Source of the DNA: Orrella sp037026685
GTDB taxonomy: Bacteria > Pseudomonadota > Gammaproteobacteria > Burkholderiales > Burkholderiaceae_B
Direction of reading: 5' to 3'
Assembly (NCBI RefSeq): GCF_037026685.1
Contig: NZ_JBANET010000010.1
Location: 1-64,000 of the forward strand
Length of the DNA: 64,000 nucleotides
Under the pieces are notes generated by a model that was given only the letters and a program-made list of their open reading frames with translations, was not told where the DNA came from and searched no databases. Below are positions 36,333 to 44,762 of the stretch, piece after piece. The position numbers and the translations under genes were made by a program. Position 1 is the first letter of the stretch, and each line of letters opens with the position of its first letter.

Positions 36333-37532
36333 ATGAGCCCTGTGCAGATCCTGTCCGGCATCCGCGTGCTGGAGCTGGGCCAACTGATCGCCGGTCCCTT
36401 CGCCGCCAAGACGCTGGCCGATTTCGGCGCACGCATCATCAAGGTCGAACCGCCGGGGCAGGGCGATCCCTTGCGCAAATGGCGCATGCTCGATGGCGAC
36501 ACCTCGGTGTGGTGGGAAGCGCAGTCGCGCAACAAGGAGTCGATCTGCATCGACCTGCGCCGGCCCGAAGGCCAGCAGATGGTGCGCCAGCTGGCGGCCA
36601 CGGCCGACGTGCTGATCGAGAATTTCCGTCCGGGCACCATGGAAAAGTGGGGCCTGTCCTGGGAGACGCTGCATGCGGACAACCCCAGGCTGATCATGCT
36701 GCGCGTCTCGGGCTACGGGCAGACGGGTCCCAAGCGCCTGGAGCCGGGCTTTGCCGCCATCGCCGAGGCCATGGCCGGGCTGCGTTACCTGAACGGCGAG
36801 CCTGGCCGCGCGCCGGTGCGCGCCGGCCTGTCGCTGGGCGATACCATCGCCGGCCTGCACGGCGCGCTGGGCGTGCTGCTGGCGCTGTACGAGCGCGATG
36901 CGCGCGGCGGGCAGGGCCAGGTCATCGATACCGCGCTGTACGAAAGCATCTTCAACCTCACCGAAAGCCTGCTGCCCGAATATTCGGTGTTCGGCGCCGT
37001 GCGCCAGCCGGCCGGCGCCAGCCTGCCGGGCATCGCGCCTTCCAATGCCTATCTGTGCCGCGACGGCAACTACGCGCTGATCGCCGGCAATGGCGACGCG
37101 ATCTTCCAGCGCCTGATGCGCGCCATCGGCCGCGACGACCTGGCCGACGACCCGGCGCTGGCGCACAACGACGGGCGGGTGGCGCAGGTCGAACGCATCG
37201 ACGGGGCCATCGGGGCCTGGACCGCCACGCAGGACATCGACACGGTGCTGGCGGTGATGCGCCAGGCCGACGTGCCGGCGGGCCGCAACTACACCGCGCG
37301 CGACATCGCCGAAGACCCGCATTTCCATGCGCGCGGCGCCATCGTCAAGGTGCGCAGCGCACGCGGCGCCGAGGTCGCCATGCCCGGCGTCATGCCCGTG
37401 CTTTCCGCCAATCCGGGCGCCGTGCGCCAGCGCGCGCCCCGGCTGGGCGAGCACACCGACGCCCTGCTGCGCGAGGCCGGGCTGTCGGACGAGCAGATCC
37501 GCGCGCTGCGCGAGCAAGGAGTCATCGCATGA
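36333..37532 (+). CDS. CaiB/BaiF family CoA-transferase (class III)
   Basis: This 399-residue class III CoA-transferase moves CoA between carboxylic acids. Family motifs are LELGQLIAGPFAAKTLADFGARIIKVEPPG near the N-terminus, NKESICIDLRRPEGQ, the active-site aspartate region GQGQVIDTALYESIFNL, and RNYTARDIAEDPHFHAR. Together with the next gene (HMG-CoA-lyase-like) it suggests activation of a C5-C6 hydroxy diacid to its CoA ester followed by retro-Claisen cleavage. The stop overlaps the next start by ATGA. The acid substrate is not identifiable from sequence. Confidence 0.93.
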   Translation: MSPVQILSGIRVLELGQLIAGPFAAKTLADFGARIIKVEPPGQGDPLRKWRMLDGDTSVWWEAQSRNKESICIDLRRPEGQQMVRQLAATADVLIENFRPGTMEKWGLSWETLHADNPRLIMLRVSGYGQTGPKRLEPGFAAIAEAMAGLRYLNGEPGRAPVRAGLSLGDTIAGLHGALGVLLALYERDARGGQGQVIDTALYESIFNLTESLLPEYSVFGAVRQPAGASLPGIAPSNAYLCRDGNYALIAGNGDAIFQRLMRAIGRDDLADDPALAHNDGRVAQVERIDGAIGAWTATQDIDTVLAVMRQADVPAGRNYTARDIAEDPHFHARGAIVKVRSARGAEVAMPGVMPVLSANPGAVRQRAPRLGEHTDALLREAGLSDEQIRALREQGVIA

Positions 37533-38479
37533 AGCACGGTCCCGCCGCCATCGAGGTCAACGAGGTCGGTCCGCGCGACGGGCTGCAGATCGAGCCGGTA
37601 TTCGTGCCCACCGACGAGAAGGTGCGTTTCGTGGACGCCCTGTCGGCCTGCGGCTTTGCGCGCATCGAGGTGACCAGCTTCACCTCGCCGCGCGCCATCC
37701 CGGCGCTGGCCGACGCCCAGGAAGTCATGGCCCGCATCACGCGCGTGCCCGGCGTGGTCTATACCGCGCTGATCCCCAATGTTCGGGGCCTGGAGCGGGC
37801 GCTGGAAGTCGGTATCGACGAGCTGAACCTGGTGATGTCCGCCAGCGAAACGCACAACCGCGCCAACCTGCGCATGACGCGCGAACAATCGCTGGCACAG
37901 CTGCTGGCGGTGATCGAACGCGGCGCGCAGGCCGGCAAGCCCAGCAACGTCTCGCTCTCGACGGCGTTCGGCTGCCCGTTCGAAGGCGAGGTCGACGCGG
38001 CCCAGGTGCTGCGCCTGGTGCAGGCCGTGGCCCGCGCCGGCGCGGCGGGCGTGACGCTGTGCGACACCACGGGCATGGCCTATCCCACGCAGGTGGCCCG
38101 GCTTTGCGAGCGCGTGCGCCAGGCCCATCCCGAACTGGGGCTGACCCTGCATACCCACAACACCCGCGGCATGGCGCTGGCCAATGCGGCCGCGGCCTGG
38201 CAGACGGGCGTGACGCGCTACGACGCGGCCGTCGGCGGGCTGGGCGGCTGCCCCTATGCGCCGGGCGCCAGCGGCAACGTCAATACCGAAGAGCTGGTCC
38301 ACATGTTCGAGTCCATGGGCGTGGCCACCGGCGTGTCGCTCGATCGCGTGCTGCAGGTGGTCTCGGCCCTGCCGGCGGTGGTCGGCCGCACGCCGGTCTC
38401 GCCGCTGCTGGCCGCCGGGCCGCGCGAGCGGCGCCACGCCGCGCCGGCCTGGCTGGCCGAGCACTTCGCCCCTGGATGA
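37529..38479 (+). CDS. Hydroxymethylglutaryl-CoA lyase family protein
   Basis: This 316-residue DRE-TIM metallolyase splits 3-hydroxyacyl-CoA esters. It has the N-terminal EVGPRDGLQIEPVFVPT metal and catalytic region, the metal-binding HTHNTRGMALANA and the flexible-loop cysteine in GGLGGCPYAPGASGNVNTEEL. The start ATG overlaps the CoA-transferase stop. True HMG-CoA lyase would sit in leucine degradation; coupling to a CaiB transferase and a Bug receptor instead suggests a citramalyl-CoA- or HMG-type substrate formed from an imported acid. Confidence 0.93.
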   Translation: MKHGPAAIEVNEVGPRDGLQIEPVFVPTDEKVRFVDALSACGFARIEVTSFTSPRAIPALADAQEVMARITRVPGVVYTALIPNVRGLERALEVGIDELNLVMSASETHNRANLRMTREQSLAQLLAVIERGAQAGKPSNVSLSTAFGCPFEGEVDAAQVLRLVQAVARAGAAGVTLCDTTGMAYPTQVARLCERVRQAHPELGLTLHTHNTRGMALANAAAAWQTGVTRYDAAVGGLGGCPYAPGASGNVNTEELVHMFESMGVATGVSLDRVLQVVSALPAVVGRTPVSPLLAAGPRERRHAAPAWLAEHFAPG

Positions 38480-38530
38480 TCGCCCGTCCCTTTTCACCCT
38501 AGTTCCTCCACAACAACCCGGAGACAAACC

Positions 38531-39523
38531 GTGCAAAAAACTACCCTGCTGCGCCGTGGCCTGCGCTCCTTGACCGTACTGGCCTGCGCCCTGGGCGTGA
38601 CCGGCCTGGCCCAGGCGCAGTCGTCCTATCCCAACCGTCCCATCAGCCTGCTGGTCTCGGCCGCGCCCGGCGGCACCACTGATATCTCGGCGCGCATGAT
38701 CGCCGAGCCGCTGGGCCGCGCGCTGGGCCAGAGCGTGGTGGTCGAGAACCGCCCGGGCGGCGCGGGCGCCATCGCCGGCCAGGCCGTGGCGCGCGCCAAG
38801 CCCGACGGCTATACCCTGCTGCTGCAGTATTCGGGCTTTCACGTGATCACCCCGCACATCACGCCCAAGCTGCCCTGGGATCCGATCAAGGACTTCAAGC
38901 CCGTGGCCAACGTGCTGTCCGCGCCGCAGGTGCTGGTGGTGCGCGAAGGCCTGCCGTTCAAGAGCCTGCGCGAACTGGTCGAGGCCGACAAGGCCGCGCC
39001 GGGCAAGCTGAACTACGCCTCCTCGGGCGTGGGTTCGCTGCAGCAGGTTTCCACCGAGCTGCTCAACCAGATGGCGGGCACCAAGCTGATGCACATCCCC
39101 TACAACGGCACCGGCCCGGCCATGAACGACCTGCTGGGCGGCTCGGTGGACCTGACCATCACGACGCCGCCGCCGCTGCTGCCGCACATCGCCGCCGGCA
39201 AGCTGCGTCCGCTGGTGGTGACCGGCGAGCAGCGCCTGGCCTCGCTGCCGGACGTGCCGACCGCCGCCGAGGCCGGCTATCCCGAGCTGCTGGTGTCCTC
39301 GTGGTTCGCCATGTACGCGCCGGCCGGCACGCCCGACGAGATCGTCGACAGGCTGTCCGAGGAGATCCGCAAGATCATGGAAACCGACGAGTTCCGCCAG
39401 AAGGCCGAAGCCCTGGGCGCCGAGGCGCGCTACATGGATCCCAAGGCGCTGGGCGCCTACACCCAGGAAGAACTGGACCGCTGGGGCAAGGTCATCAAGG
39501 CCGCCAATATCACCCAGGAGTAG
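38531..39523 (+). CDS. Bug-family tripartite tricarboxylate transporter receptor
   Basis: This 330-residue Bug/TctC receptor has a signal peptide ending near AQAQSSYPN. Marks of the family are YPNRPISLLVSAAPGGTTDI, VVVENRPGGAGAIAG, GYTLLLQYSGF, the helix-starting ASSGVGSLQQVSTELL and IPYNGTGPAMNDLLGG. GTG is used as the start codon, with GGAGAC seven bases upstream. It follows the lyase gene by about 50 bases and so is probably in the operon. No TctAB permease is adjacent. It is likely to bind the acid degraded by the neighbouring enzymes. Confidence 0.93.
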   Translation: MQKTTLLRRGLRSLTVLACALGVTGLAQAQSSYPNRPISLLVSAAPGGTTDISARMIAEPLGRALGQSVVVENRPGGAGAIAGQAVARAKPDGYTLLLQYSGFHVITPHITPKLPWDPIKDFKPVANVLSAPQVLVVREGLPFKSLRELVEADKAAPGKLNYASSGVGSLQQVSTELLNQMAGTKLMHIPYNGTGPAMNDLLGGSVDLTITTPPPLLPHIAAGKLRPLVVTGEQRLASLPDVPTAAEAGYPELLVSSWFAMYAPAGTPDEIVDRLSEEIRKIMETDEFRQKAEALGAEARYMDPKALGAYTQEELDRWGKVIKAANITQE

Positions 39524-39575
39524 GCCGGCGGGCATCGCCGGCCGCGGCAGGCCTGGCGTGCCGCGGCGCAGCAAG

Positions 39576-39648
39576 TTGTCGACAATATTGAAGTGATGGC
39601 GGCGAGTTTGTTATGCTTGCCGCCATATCGTTTTGATATTGTCGACAC
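39576..39648 (+). promoter_or_regulatory. Autoregulated promoter of the GntR gene with two TTGTCGAC sites
   Basis: TTGAAG (39588-39593) and TATGCT (39612-39617) form a promoter with 18-base spacing. TTGTCGACAA (39576-39585) and TTGTCGACAC (39639-39648) flank it at equal distance, with an inner ATGGCGGC/GCCGCCAT dyad (39595-39602, 39619-39626). The right-hand site ends exactly at the ATG, so there is no separate ribosome site. Confidence 0.75.
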
Positions 39649-40359
39649 ATGAGCAAGGTGCTCTCCCTGCCCACCCTTGCCGCGGGCGAGACCGAAACGC
39701 TGTCGGAACAGGTGTTCCGGCAGATCCAGTCGGCCATCGTCAAGGGCGAGATCCCGCCCGGCAGCAAGATCTCCGAACCCGAGCTGGCCCGCGTCTACGG
39801 CATCAGCCGCGGGCCGCTGCGCGAGGCCATCCACCGGCTGGAAGGCCAGAAGCTGCTGGTGCGCGTGCCGCACGTGGGCGCGCGCGTGGTCTCGCTCAGC
39901 CAGCAGGAGCTGGCCGAGCTCTACCAGATCCGCGAGTCGCTCGAAGGCATGGCCTGCCGCCTGGCGGCCGAACGCATGGGCCCGCAGGCGGTGGACGAGC
40001 TGCGGCGGGTGCTCGATGCCCACGAGCGCGACGAAGCCTTCCAGGCCGGCATCGGCTATTACCAGCAGGAAGGCGACTACGACTTTCACTACCGCATCGT
40101 GCAGGGCAGCGGCAACGGCATGCTGATCCGCCTGCTGTGCGACGAGCTTTACCAGCTGGCGCGCATGTACCGCATCCAGTATTCGGCCACGCCGAACCGG
40201 CCGCGCCAGTCCTTCGCCGAGCACCACCGCATCCTGGACGCCATCGCCGAGGGCGACGGCGAACTGGCCGAACTGCTCATGCGCCGCCACATCCGCGCTT
40301 CCCGCCTTAACATCGAACGTCAGATCGCGCAGGGCAACCTGCAGCGCACCGAAGCATGA
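39649..40359 (+). CDS. GntR/FadR family regulator with FCD-type effector domain
   Basis: This 236-residue regulator has an N-terminal winged helix (EPELARVYGISRGPLREAIHRLEGQKLLVRVPHVGARV, about 43-82) and a helical FCD-type domain with metal- or ligand-binding histidines (FHYRIVQGSGN, HHRILDAIAEGD). Its stop overlaps the acnD start (ATGA), so it is the first gene of the gntR-acnD-prpF operon, as in methylcitrate operons of other Proteobacteria. No Shine-Dalgarno sequence is visible, because an operator abuts the start codon. Confidence 0.92.
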   Translation: MSKVLSLPTLAAGETETLSEQVFRQIQSAIVKGEIPPGSKISEPELARVYGISRGPLREAIHRLEGQKLLVRVPHVGARVVSLSQQELAELYQIRESLEGMACRLAAERMGPQAVDELRRVLDAHERDEAFQAGIGYYQQEGDYDFHYRIVQGSGNGMLIRLLCDELYQLARMYRIQYSATPNRPRQSFAEHHRILDAIAEGDGELAELLMRRHIRASRLNIERQIAQGNLQRTEA

Positions 40360-42977
40360 ACCTCCAATACCGCAAGCCCCTGCCGGGCACCGACCTGGCC
40401 TATTTCGATGCCCGCGCCGCCGTCGAGGCCATCGCGCCCGGCGCCTACGACACGCTGCCCTATACCTCGCGGGTGCTGGCCGAGAACCTGGTGCGCCGCT
40501 GCGAGCCGGCGCTGCTGCCCGAGGCGCTGCGCCAGCTGGCCGAGCGCCGCCGCGACCTGGACTTTCCCTGGTATCCGGCGCGCGTGGTGTGCCACGACAT
40601 CCTGGGGCAGACGGCGCTGGTGGACCTGGCGGGCCTGCGCGACGCCATCGCCGAGAAAGGCGGCGATCCGGCCAAGGTCAATCCCGTGGTGCCGGTGCAG
40701 CTGATCGTCGATCATTCGCTGGCGGTCGAGCATGCGGGCGACGACCCGCAGGCCTTCGCCAAGAACCGCGCGGTGGAAGACCGCCGCAACGAGGACCGCT
40801 TCCACTTCATCGACTGGACGCGCAAGGCCTTTCGCAACATCGACGTGGTGCCGCCGGGCAACGGCATCATGCACCAGATCAACCTGGAGCGCATGTCGCC
40901 GGTGGTGCAGGTGCAGGACGGCGTGGCCTATCCCGACACGCTGGTGGGCACCGACAGCCACACGCCGCACGTGGACGCGCTGGGCGTGATCGCCATCGGC
41001 GTGGGCGGCCTGGAGGCCGAGAACGTCATGCTCGGCCGGGCCTCGTGGATGCGCCTGCCGGACATCGTGGGCGTGGAGCTCGGCGGCAAGCCCGGGCCGG
41101 GCATCACCGCCACCGACATCGTGCTGACCTTGACCGAGTTCCTGCGCAAGGAAAAGGTGGTGGGGGCCTATCTGGAGTTCTACGGCGAGGGCGCGGCCAG
41201 CCTGACGCTGGGCGATCGCGCCACCATCTCGAACATGGCGCCCGAGTACGGCGCGACCGCGGCGATGTTCTTCATCGACGCGCAGACGCTGGAGTACCTG
41301 CGCCTGACCGGACGCGAGGACGAGCAGGTGCGGCTGGTCGAGACCTACGCCAAGGCCGCCGGCTTGTGGGCCGACAGCCTGCGCACGGCGCAATACGAGC
41401 GCGTGCTGCGCTTTGACCTGTCCACCGTGGTGCGCACGCTGGCCGGTCCGTCCAACCCGCACCGCCGCCTGCCGGTCTCGGAGCTGGCCGCGCGCGGCAT
41501 CGCCGGCCCGGTGGCGCAGCAGGAAGGGCTGATGCCCGACGGCGCGGTGATCATCGCGGCCATCACCAGCTGCACCAATACCAGCAATCCCCGCAACGTG
41601 ATCGCCGCGGGCCTGCTGGCGCGCAACGCCAACCGCGCCGGCCTGGCGCGCAAGCCCTGGGTCAAGAGCTCGCTGGCGCCCGGCTCCAAGGCGGTGGCGC
41701 TGTACCTGGACGAGGCCGGCCTGACGCGCGAACTGGAGCAGCTGGGCTTTGGCGTGGTGGCCTTCGCCTGTACCACCTGCAACGGCATGTCCGGCGCGCT
41801 CGATCCGCGCATCCAGCAAGAGATCATCGACCGCGACCTCTATGCCACGGCGGTGCTTTCGGGCAACCGCAACTTCGACGGCCGCATCCATCCCTATGCC
41901 AAGCAGGCCTTCCTGGCCTCGCCGCCGCTGGTGGTGGCCTATGCCATCGCGGGGACCATCCGCTTCGACATCGAGCGCGACGCGCTGGGCACCGATGCGC
42001 AGGGCAGGCCGATCCGCCTGGCCGACATCTGGCCCAGCGAGCAGGAGATCGACGCCGTGGTCAAGTCGGCGGTCAAGCCCGAGCATTTCCGCAAGGTCTA
42101 CGAGCCCATGTTCGGCATCCGCGCCCGCAGCGAGGACGCGGTCAGCCCCTTGTATCCGTGGCGCCCGCAAAGCACCTACATCCGCCGCCCGCCCTATTGG
42201 GAAGGCGCGCTGGCCGGCGAGCGCACGCTGCGCGGCATGCGCGCGCTGGCGGTGCTGGGCGACAACATCACCACCGACCACCTGTCGCCGTCCAACGCCA
42301 TCCTGCCCGACAGCGCGGCCGGCGAATACCTGGCCCGCATGGGCCTGCCCGAGGAAGACTTCAACAGCTACGCCACGCACCGGGGCGATCACCTGACGGC
42401 CCAGCGCGCCACCTTTGCCAACCCCAAGCTCTACAACGAGATGGTGCGCAACGAGGACGGCAGCGTGCGCCAGGGTTCGCTGGCGCGCGTGGAGCCCGAA
42501 GGCAAGGTAATGCGCATGTGGGAGGCCATCGAGACCTACATGCAGCGCAAGCAGCCGCTGATCATCGTGGCCGGCGCGGACTACGGCCAGGGCTCCTCGC
42601 GCGACTGGGCCGCCAAGGGCGTGCGGCTGGCCGGCGTCCAGGCCATCGTGGCCGAGGGCTTCGAGCGCATCCACCGCACCAACCTGATCGGCATGGGCGT
42701 GCTGCCGCTGGAATTCAAGCCGGGCACCGATCGCAAGACGCTGGGCCTGACCGGCGAGGAAACCTACGACGTGGTGGGCCAGCGCACGCCGCGCGCCGAC
42801 CTGGTGCTGCGCGTGCATCGCCGCAGCGGCGAGACGATCGAGGTGCCGGTCACCTGCCGGCTGGACACGGCCGAGGAGGTATCCATCTACGAGGCTGGCG
42901 GCGTGCTGCAGCGTTTCGCGCAGGACTTCCTGGAGGCCGAGGCGGCCGGCGGCAGCGCCCGTGCGGCCCAGGCATAA
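40356..42977 (+). CDS. acnD: Fe/S-dependent 2-methylcitrate dehydratase AcnD (aconitase family)
   Basis: This 873-residue aconitase-superfamily enzyme dehydrates 2-methylcitrate to 2-methyl-trans-aconitate in the AcnD/PrpF variant of propionate catabolism. The 4Fe-4S ligands are in ITSCTNTSNPRNV and ACTTCNGMSGALDP. The swivel domain has NAILPDSAAGEYLARMG, ADYGQGSSRDWAAKG and GFERIHRTNLIGMGVLPLEF. Adjacency to prpF is the main reason to call it AcnD rather than AcnA. It is directly coupled to the GntR gene upstream. AcnD-type substrates other than methylcitrate, such as aconitate, remain possible. Confidence 0.88.
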   Translation: MNLQYRKPLPGTDLAYFDARAAVEAIAPGAYDTLPYTSRVLAENLVRRCEPALLPEALRQLAERRRDLDFPWYPARVVCHDILGQTALVDLAGLRDAIAEKGGDPAKVNPVVPVQLIVDHSLAVEHAGDDPQAFAKNRAVEDRRNEDRFHFIDWTRKAFRNIDVVPPGNGIMHQINLERMSPVVQVQDGVAYPDTLVGTDSHTPHVDALGVIAIGVGGLEAENVMLGRASWMRLPDIVGVELGGKPGPGITATDIVLTLTEFLRKEKVVGAYLEFYGEGAASLTLGDRATISNMAPEYGATAAMFFIDAQTLEYLRLTGREDEQVRLVETYAKAAGLWADSLRTAQYERVLRFDLSTVVRTLAGPSNPHRRLPVSELAARGIAGPVAQQEGLMPDGAVIIAAITSCTNTSNPRNVIAAGLLARNANRAGLARKPWVKSSLAPGSKAVALYLDEAGLTRELEQLGFGVVAFACTTCNGMSGALDPRIQQEIIDRDLYATAVLSGNRNFDGRIHPYAKQAFLASPPLVVAYAIAGTIRFDIERDALGTDAQGRPIRLADIWPSEQEIDAVVKSAVKPEHFRKVYEPMFGIRARSEDAVSPLYPWRPQSTYIRRPPYWEGALAGERTLRGMRALAVLGDNITTDHLSPSNAILPDSAAGEYLARMGLPEEDFNSYATHRGDHLTAQRATFANPKLYNEMVRNEDGSVRQGSLARVEPEGKVMRMWEAIETYMQRKQPLIIVAGADYGQGSSRDWAAKGVRLAGVQAIVAEGFERIHRTNLIGMGVLPLEFKPGTDRKTLGLTGEETYDVVGQRTPRADLVLRVHRRSGETIEVPVTCRLDTAEEVSIYEAGGVLQRFAQDFLEAEAAGGSARAAQA

Positions 42978-43017
42978 GGGGCGATCTTCCATTTCCGAAG
43001 GATTCCAGGACAGAACC

Positions 43018-44196
43018 ATGGCTCACGCTCCCCAGATTCGCGTTCCCGCCACCTACATGCGCGGGGGCACCAGCAAAGGCGTGTTCTTCAAGCTCGCCGA
43101 CCTGCCCGAGGCCGCCCGCTCGCCCGGGCCGGCGCGCGATGCGCTGCTGCTTCGCGTGATCGGCAGCCCCGACCCCTACGGCAAGCAGATCGACGGCATG
43201 GGCGGGGCCACCTCCAGCACCAGCAAGACGGTCATCCTGGACAAGAGCAGCCGGCCCGGCCACGACGTCGATTATCTCTTCGGCCAGGTCTCCATCGACC
43301 AGCCCTTCATCGACTGGAGCGGCAACTGCGGCAACCTGTCCGCGGCCGTGGGGCCCTACGCCATCCGCAACGGCCTGGTCGAGGCGGCGCGCGTGCCCGC
43401 CGACGGCATCGCCGTGGTGCGCATCTGGCAGGCCAACATCGGCAAGACCATCGTGGCCCACGTGCCCATGCGCGGCGGCCAGGTGCAGGAGACCGGCGAC
43501 TTCGAGCTGGACGGGGTGACCTTCCCGGCCGCCGAGGTCGTGCTGGAATTCATGAACCCGGCCGAGGAAGGCGAGGGCGGCTCGATGTTTCCCACCGGCA
43601 ACGTGGTGGACGAGCTGCAGGTGCCGGGCGTGGGCAGCTTCCAGGCCACCTTCATCAATTCCGGCATCCCCACCATCTTCCTGCAGGCGCGGGCGCTGGG
43701 CTACACCGGCACCGAGTTGCAGGACGACATCAACGGCGACGCGCAGGCGCTGGCGCGTTTCGAAACCCTGCGTGCCCACGGCGCGCTGCGCATGGGGCTG
43801 ATCCGCACGCTCGAGGAGGCCGCCACCCGCCAGCACACGCCCAAGATCGCCTTCGTGGCCCCGCCCAGCGACTACACCGCCTCCAGCGGCAAGCGCATCG
43901 CCGCGCAGGACGTGGACGTGCTGGTGCGGGCCCTGTCCATGGGCAAGCTGCACCACGCCATGATGGGCACGGCATCGGTGGCCATCGCCACGGCCGCCTC
44001 GGTGCCCGGCACGCTGGTCAACCTGGCGGCCGGCGGCGGCGCGCGCGAAAGCGTGCGCTTCGGCCATCCCTCGGGCACCTTGCGCGTGGGCGCGGTGGCC
44101 CGGCAGGTCGATGGCGAATGGACGGTCACCAAGGCCATCATGAGCCGCAGCGCCCGCATCCTGATGGACGGCTGGGTGCACGTGCCTCAGGCCTGA
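43018..44196 (+). CDS. prpF: AcnD-associated 2-methylaconitate cis-trans isomerase PrpF
   Basis: PrpF isomerises 2-methyl-trans-aconitate to the cis form so that aconitase can finish the methylcitrate cycle. The 392-residue protein has the diagnostic N-terminal ATYMRGGTSKGVFFKLADLP, then GGATSSTSKTVIL, WSGNCGNLSAAVGPYAI, TFINSGIPTIFL and the C-terminal FGHPSGTLRVGA. The two halves form the diaminopimelate-epimerase-like fold. The start is the ATG giving MAHAPQIRVPA. It lies 40 bases after acnD. Related proteins isomerise aconitate or act as GalD-type tautomerases. Confidence 0.92.
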   Translation: MAHAPQIRVPATYMRGGTSKGVFFKLADLPEAARSPGPARDALLLRVIGSPDPYGKQIDGMGGATSSTSKTVILDKSSRPGHDVDYLFGQVSIDQPFIDWSGNCGNLSAAVGPYAIRNGLVEAARVPADGIAVVRIWQANIGKTIVAHVPMRGGQVQETGDFELDGVTFPAAEVVLEFMNPAEEGEGGSMFPTGNVVDELQVPGVGSFQATFINSGIPTIFLQARALGYTGTELQDDINGDAQALARFETLRAHGALRMGLIRTLEEAATRQHTPKIAFVAPPSDYTASSGKRIAAQDVDVLVRALSMGKLHHAMMGTASVAIATAASVPGTLVNLAAGGGARESVRFGHPSGTLRVGAVARQVDGEWTVTKAIMSRSARILMDGWVHVPQA

Positions 44197-44762
44197 CGCC
44201 GCCGCCGCGCCTGGCGCAGCAGCTGCGCGATGTCCCAGCCGGCGCCGCACAGCAGCAGCCGGGTGTGCAGGTCGTCGAATACATCCAGGCTGATGGCCGG
44301 GCCCAGGGCGGTCAATTCGCGCCCTTGCAGGCGCACGAAGCCCATGGGGTAGCGCCGCCCCAAGGCGCGCCACAATGCGTGGGCCGCGGCCGATTGGCGC
44401 GCGCCGCTGAGCAGGCTCACGCCCGCATCGAGCATCTGGCGGTATAGCCAGGTGGCCACGCCCTGGCGCTGGTAGGCCGGCCGAAAGCGCGCGTGCGGCG
44501 AGCGCACGTAGGGATCGAGCGCGCGGTCGATATCCACCAGCCGGTTGAACACCACGTAGCCGGCCAGCAGGCGCGCGCGTACGTCCTCGATATAGAAGTA
44601 GTGCTCGCCGTCGGCGCTGCGCTGGTGCACGCGCAAATGGGTCAGGCCCGCCAGGGGCAGCCCGCGCGCGCGCAAGCGCGGCGTGCGCGCCTGCAGCCGG
44701 GCTTGCAGCGCGTCCAGCTCGGCCTGCACCCGCTGCGTGCCGGCATCGTAGTCAATCCGCAT
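44187..44762 (-). CDS. GNAT-like N-acetyltransferase
   Basis: This 191-residue protein looks like a GNAT acetyltransferase. After an N-terminal helix (AELDALQARLQ), the strands around EHYFYIEDVRARLLAGYVVFNRL are followed by the acetyl-CoA motif FRPAYQRQGVATWLYRQMLD (about 94-113), with the Q/RxxGxA signature. The acceptor is unknown. The start overlaps the end of the upstream beta-helix-like gene by 11 bases, so both are coupled. The 3' end overlaps the prpF end by ten bases, convergently. Confidence 0.72.
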   Translation of the reverse strand: MRIDYDAGTQRVQAELDALQARLQARTPRLRARGLPLAGLTHLRVHQRSADGEHYFYIEDVRARLLAGYVVFNRLVDIDRALDPYVRSPHARFRPAYQRQGVATWLYRQMLDAGVSLLSGARQSAAAHALWRALGRRYPMGFVRLQGRELTALGPAISLDVFDDLHTRLLLCGAGWDIAQLLRQARRRRQA

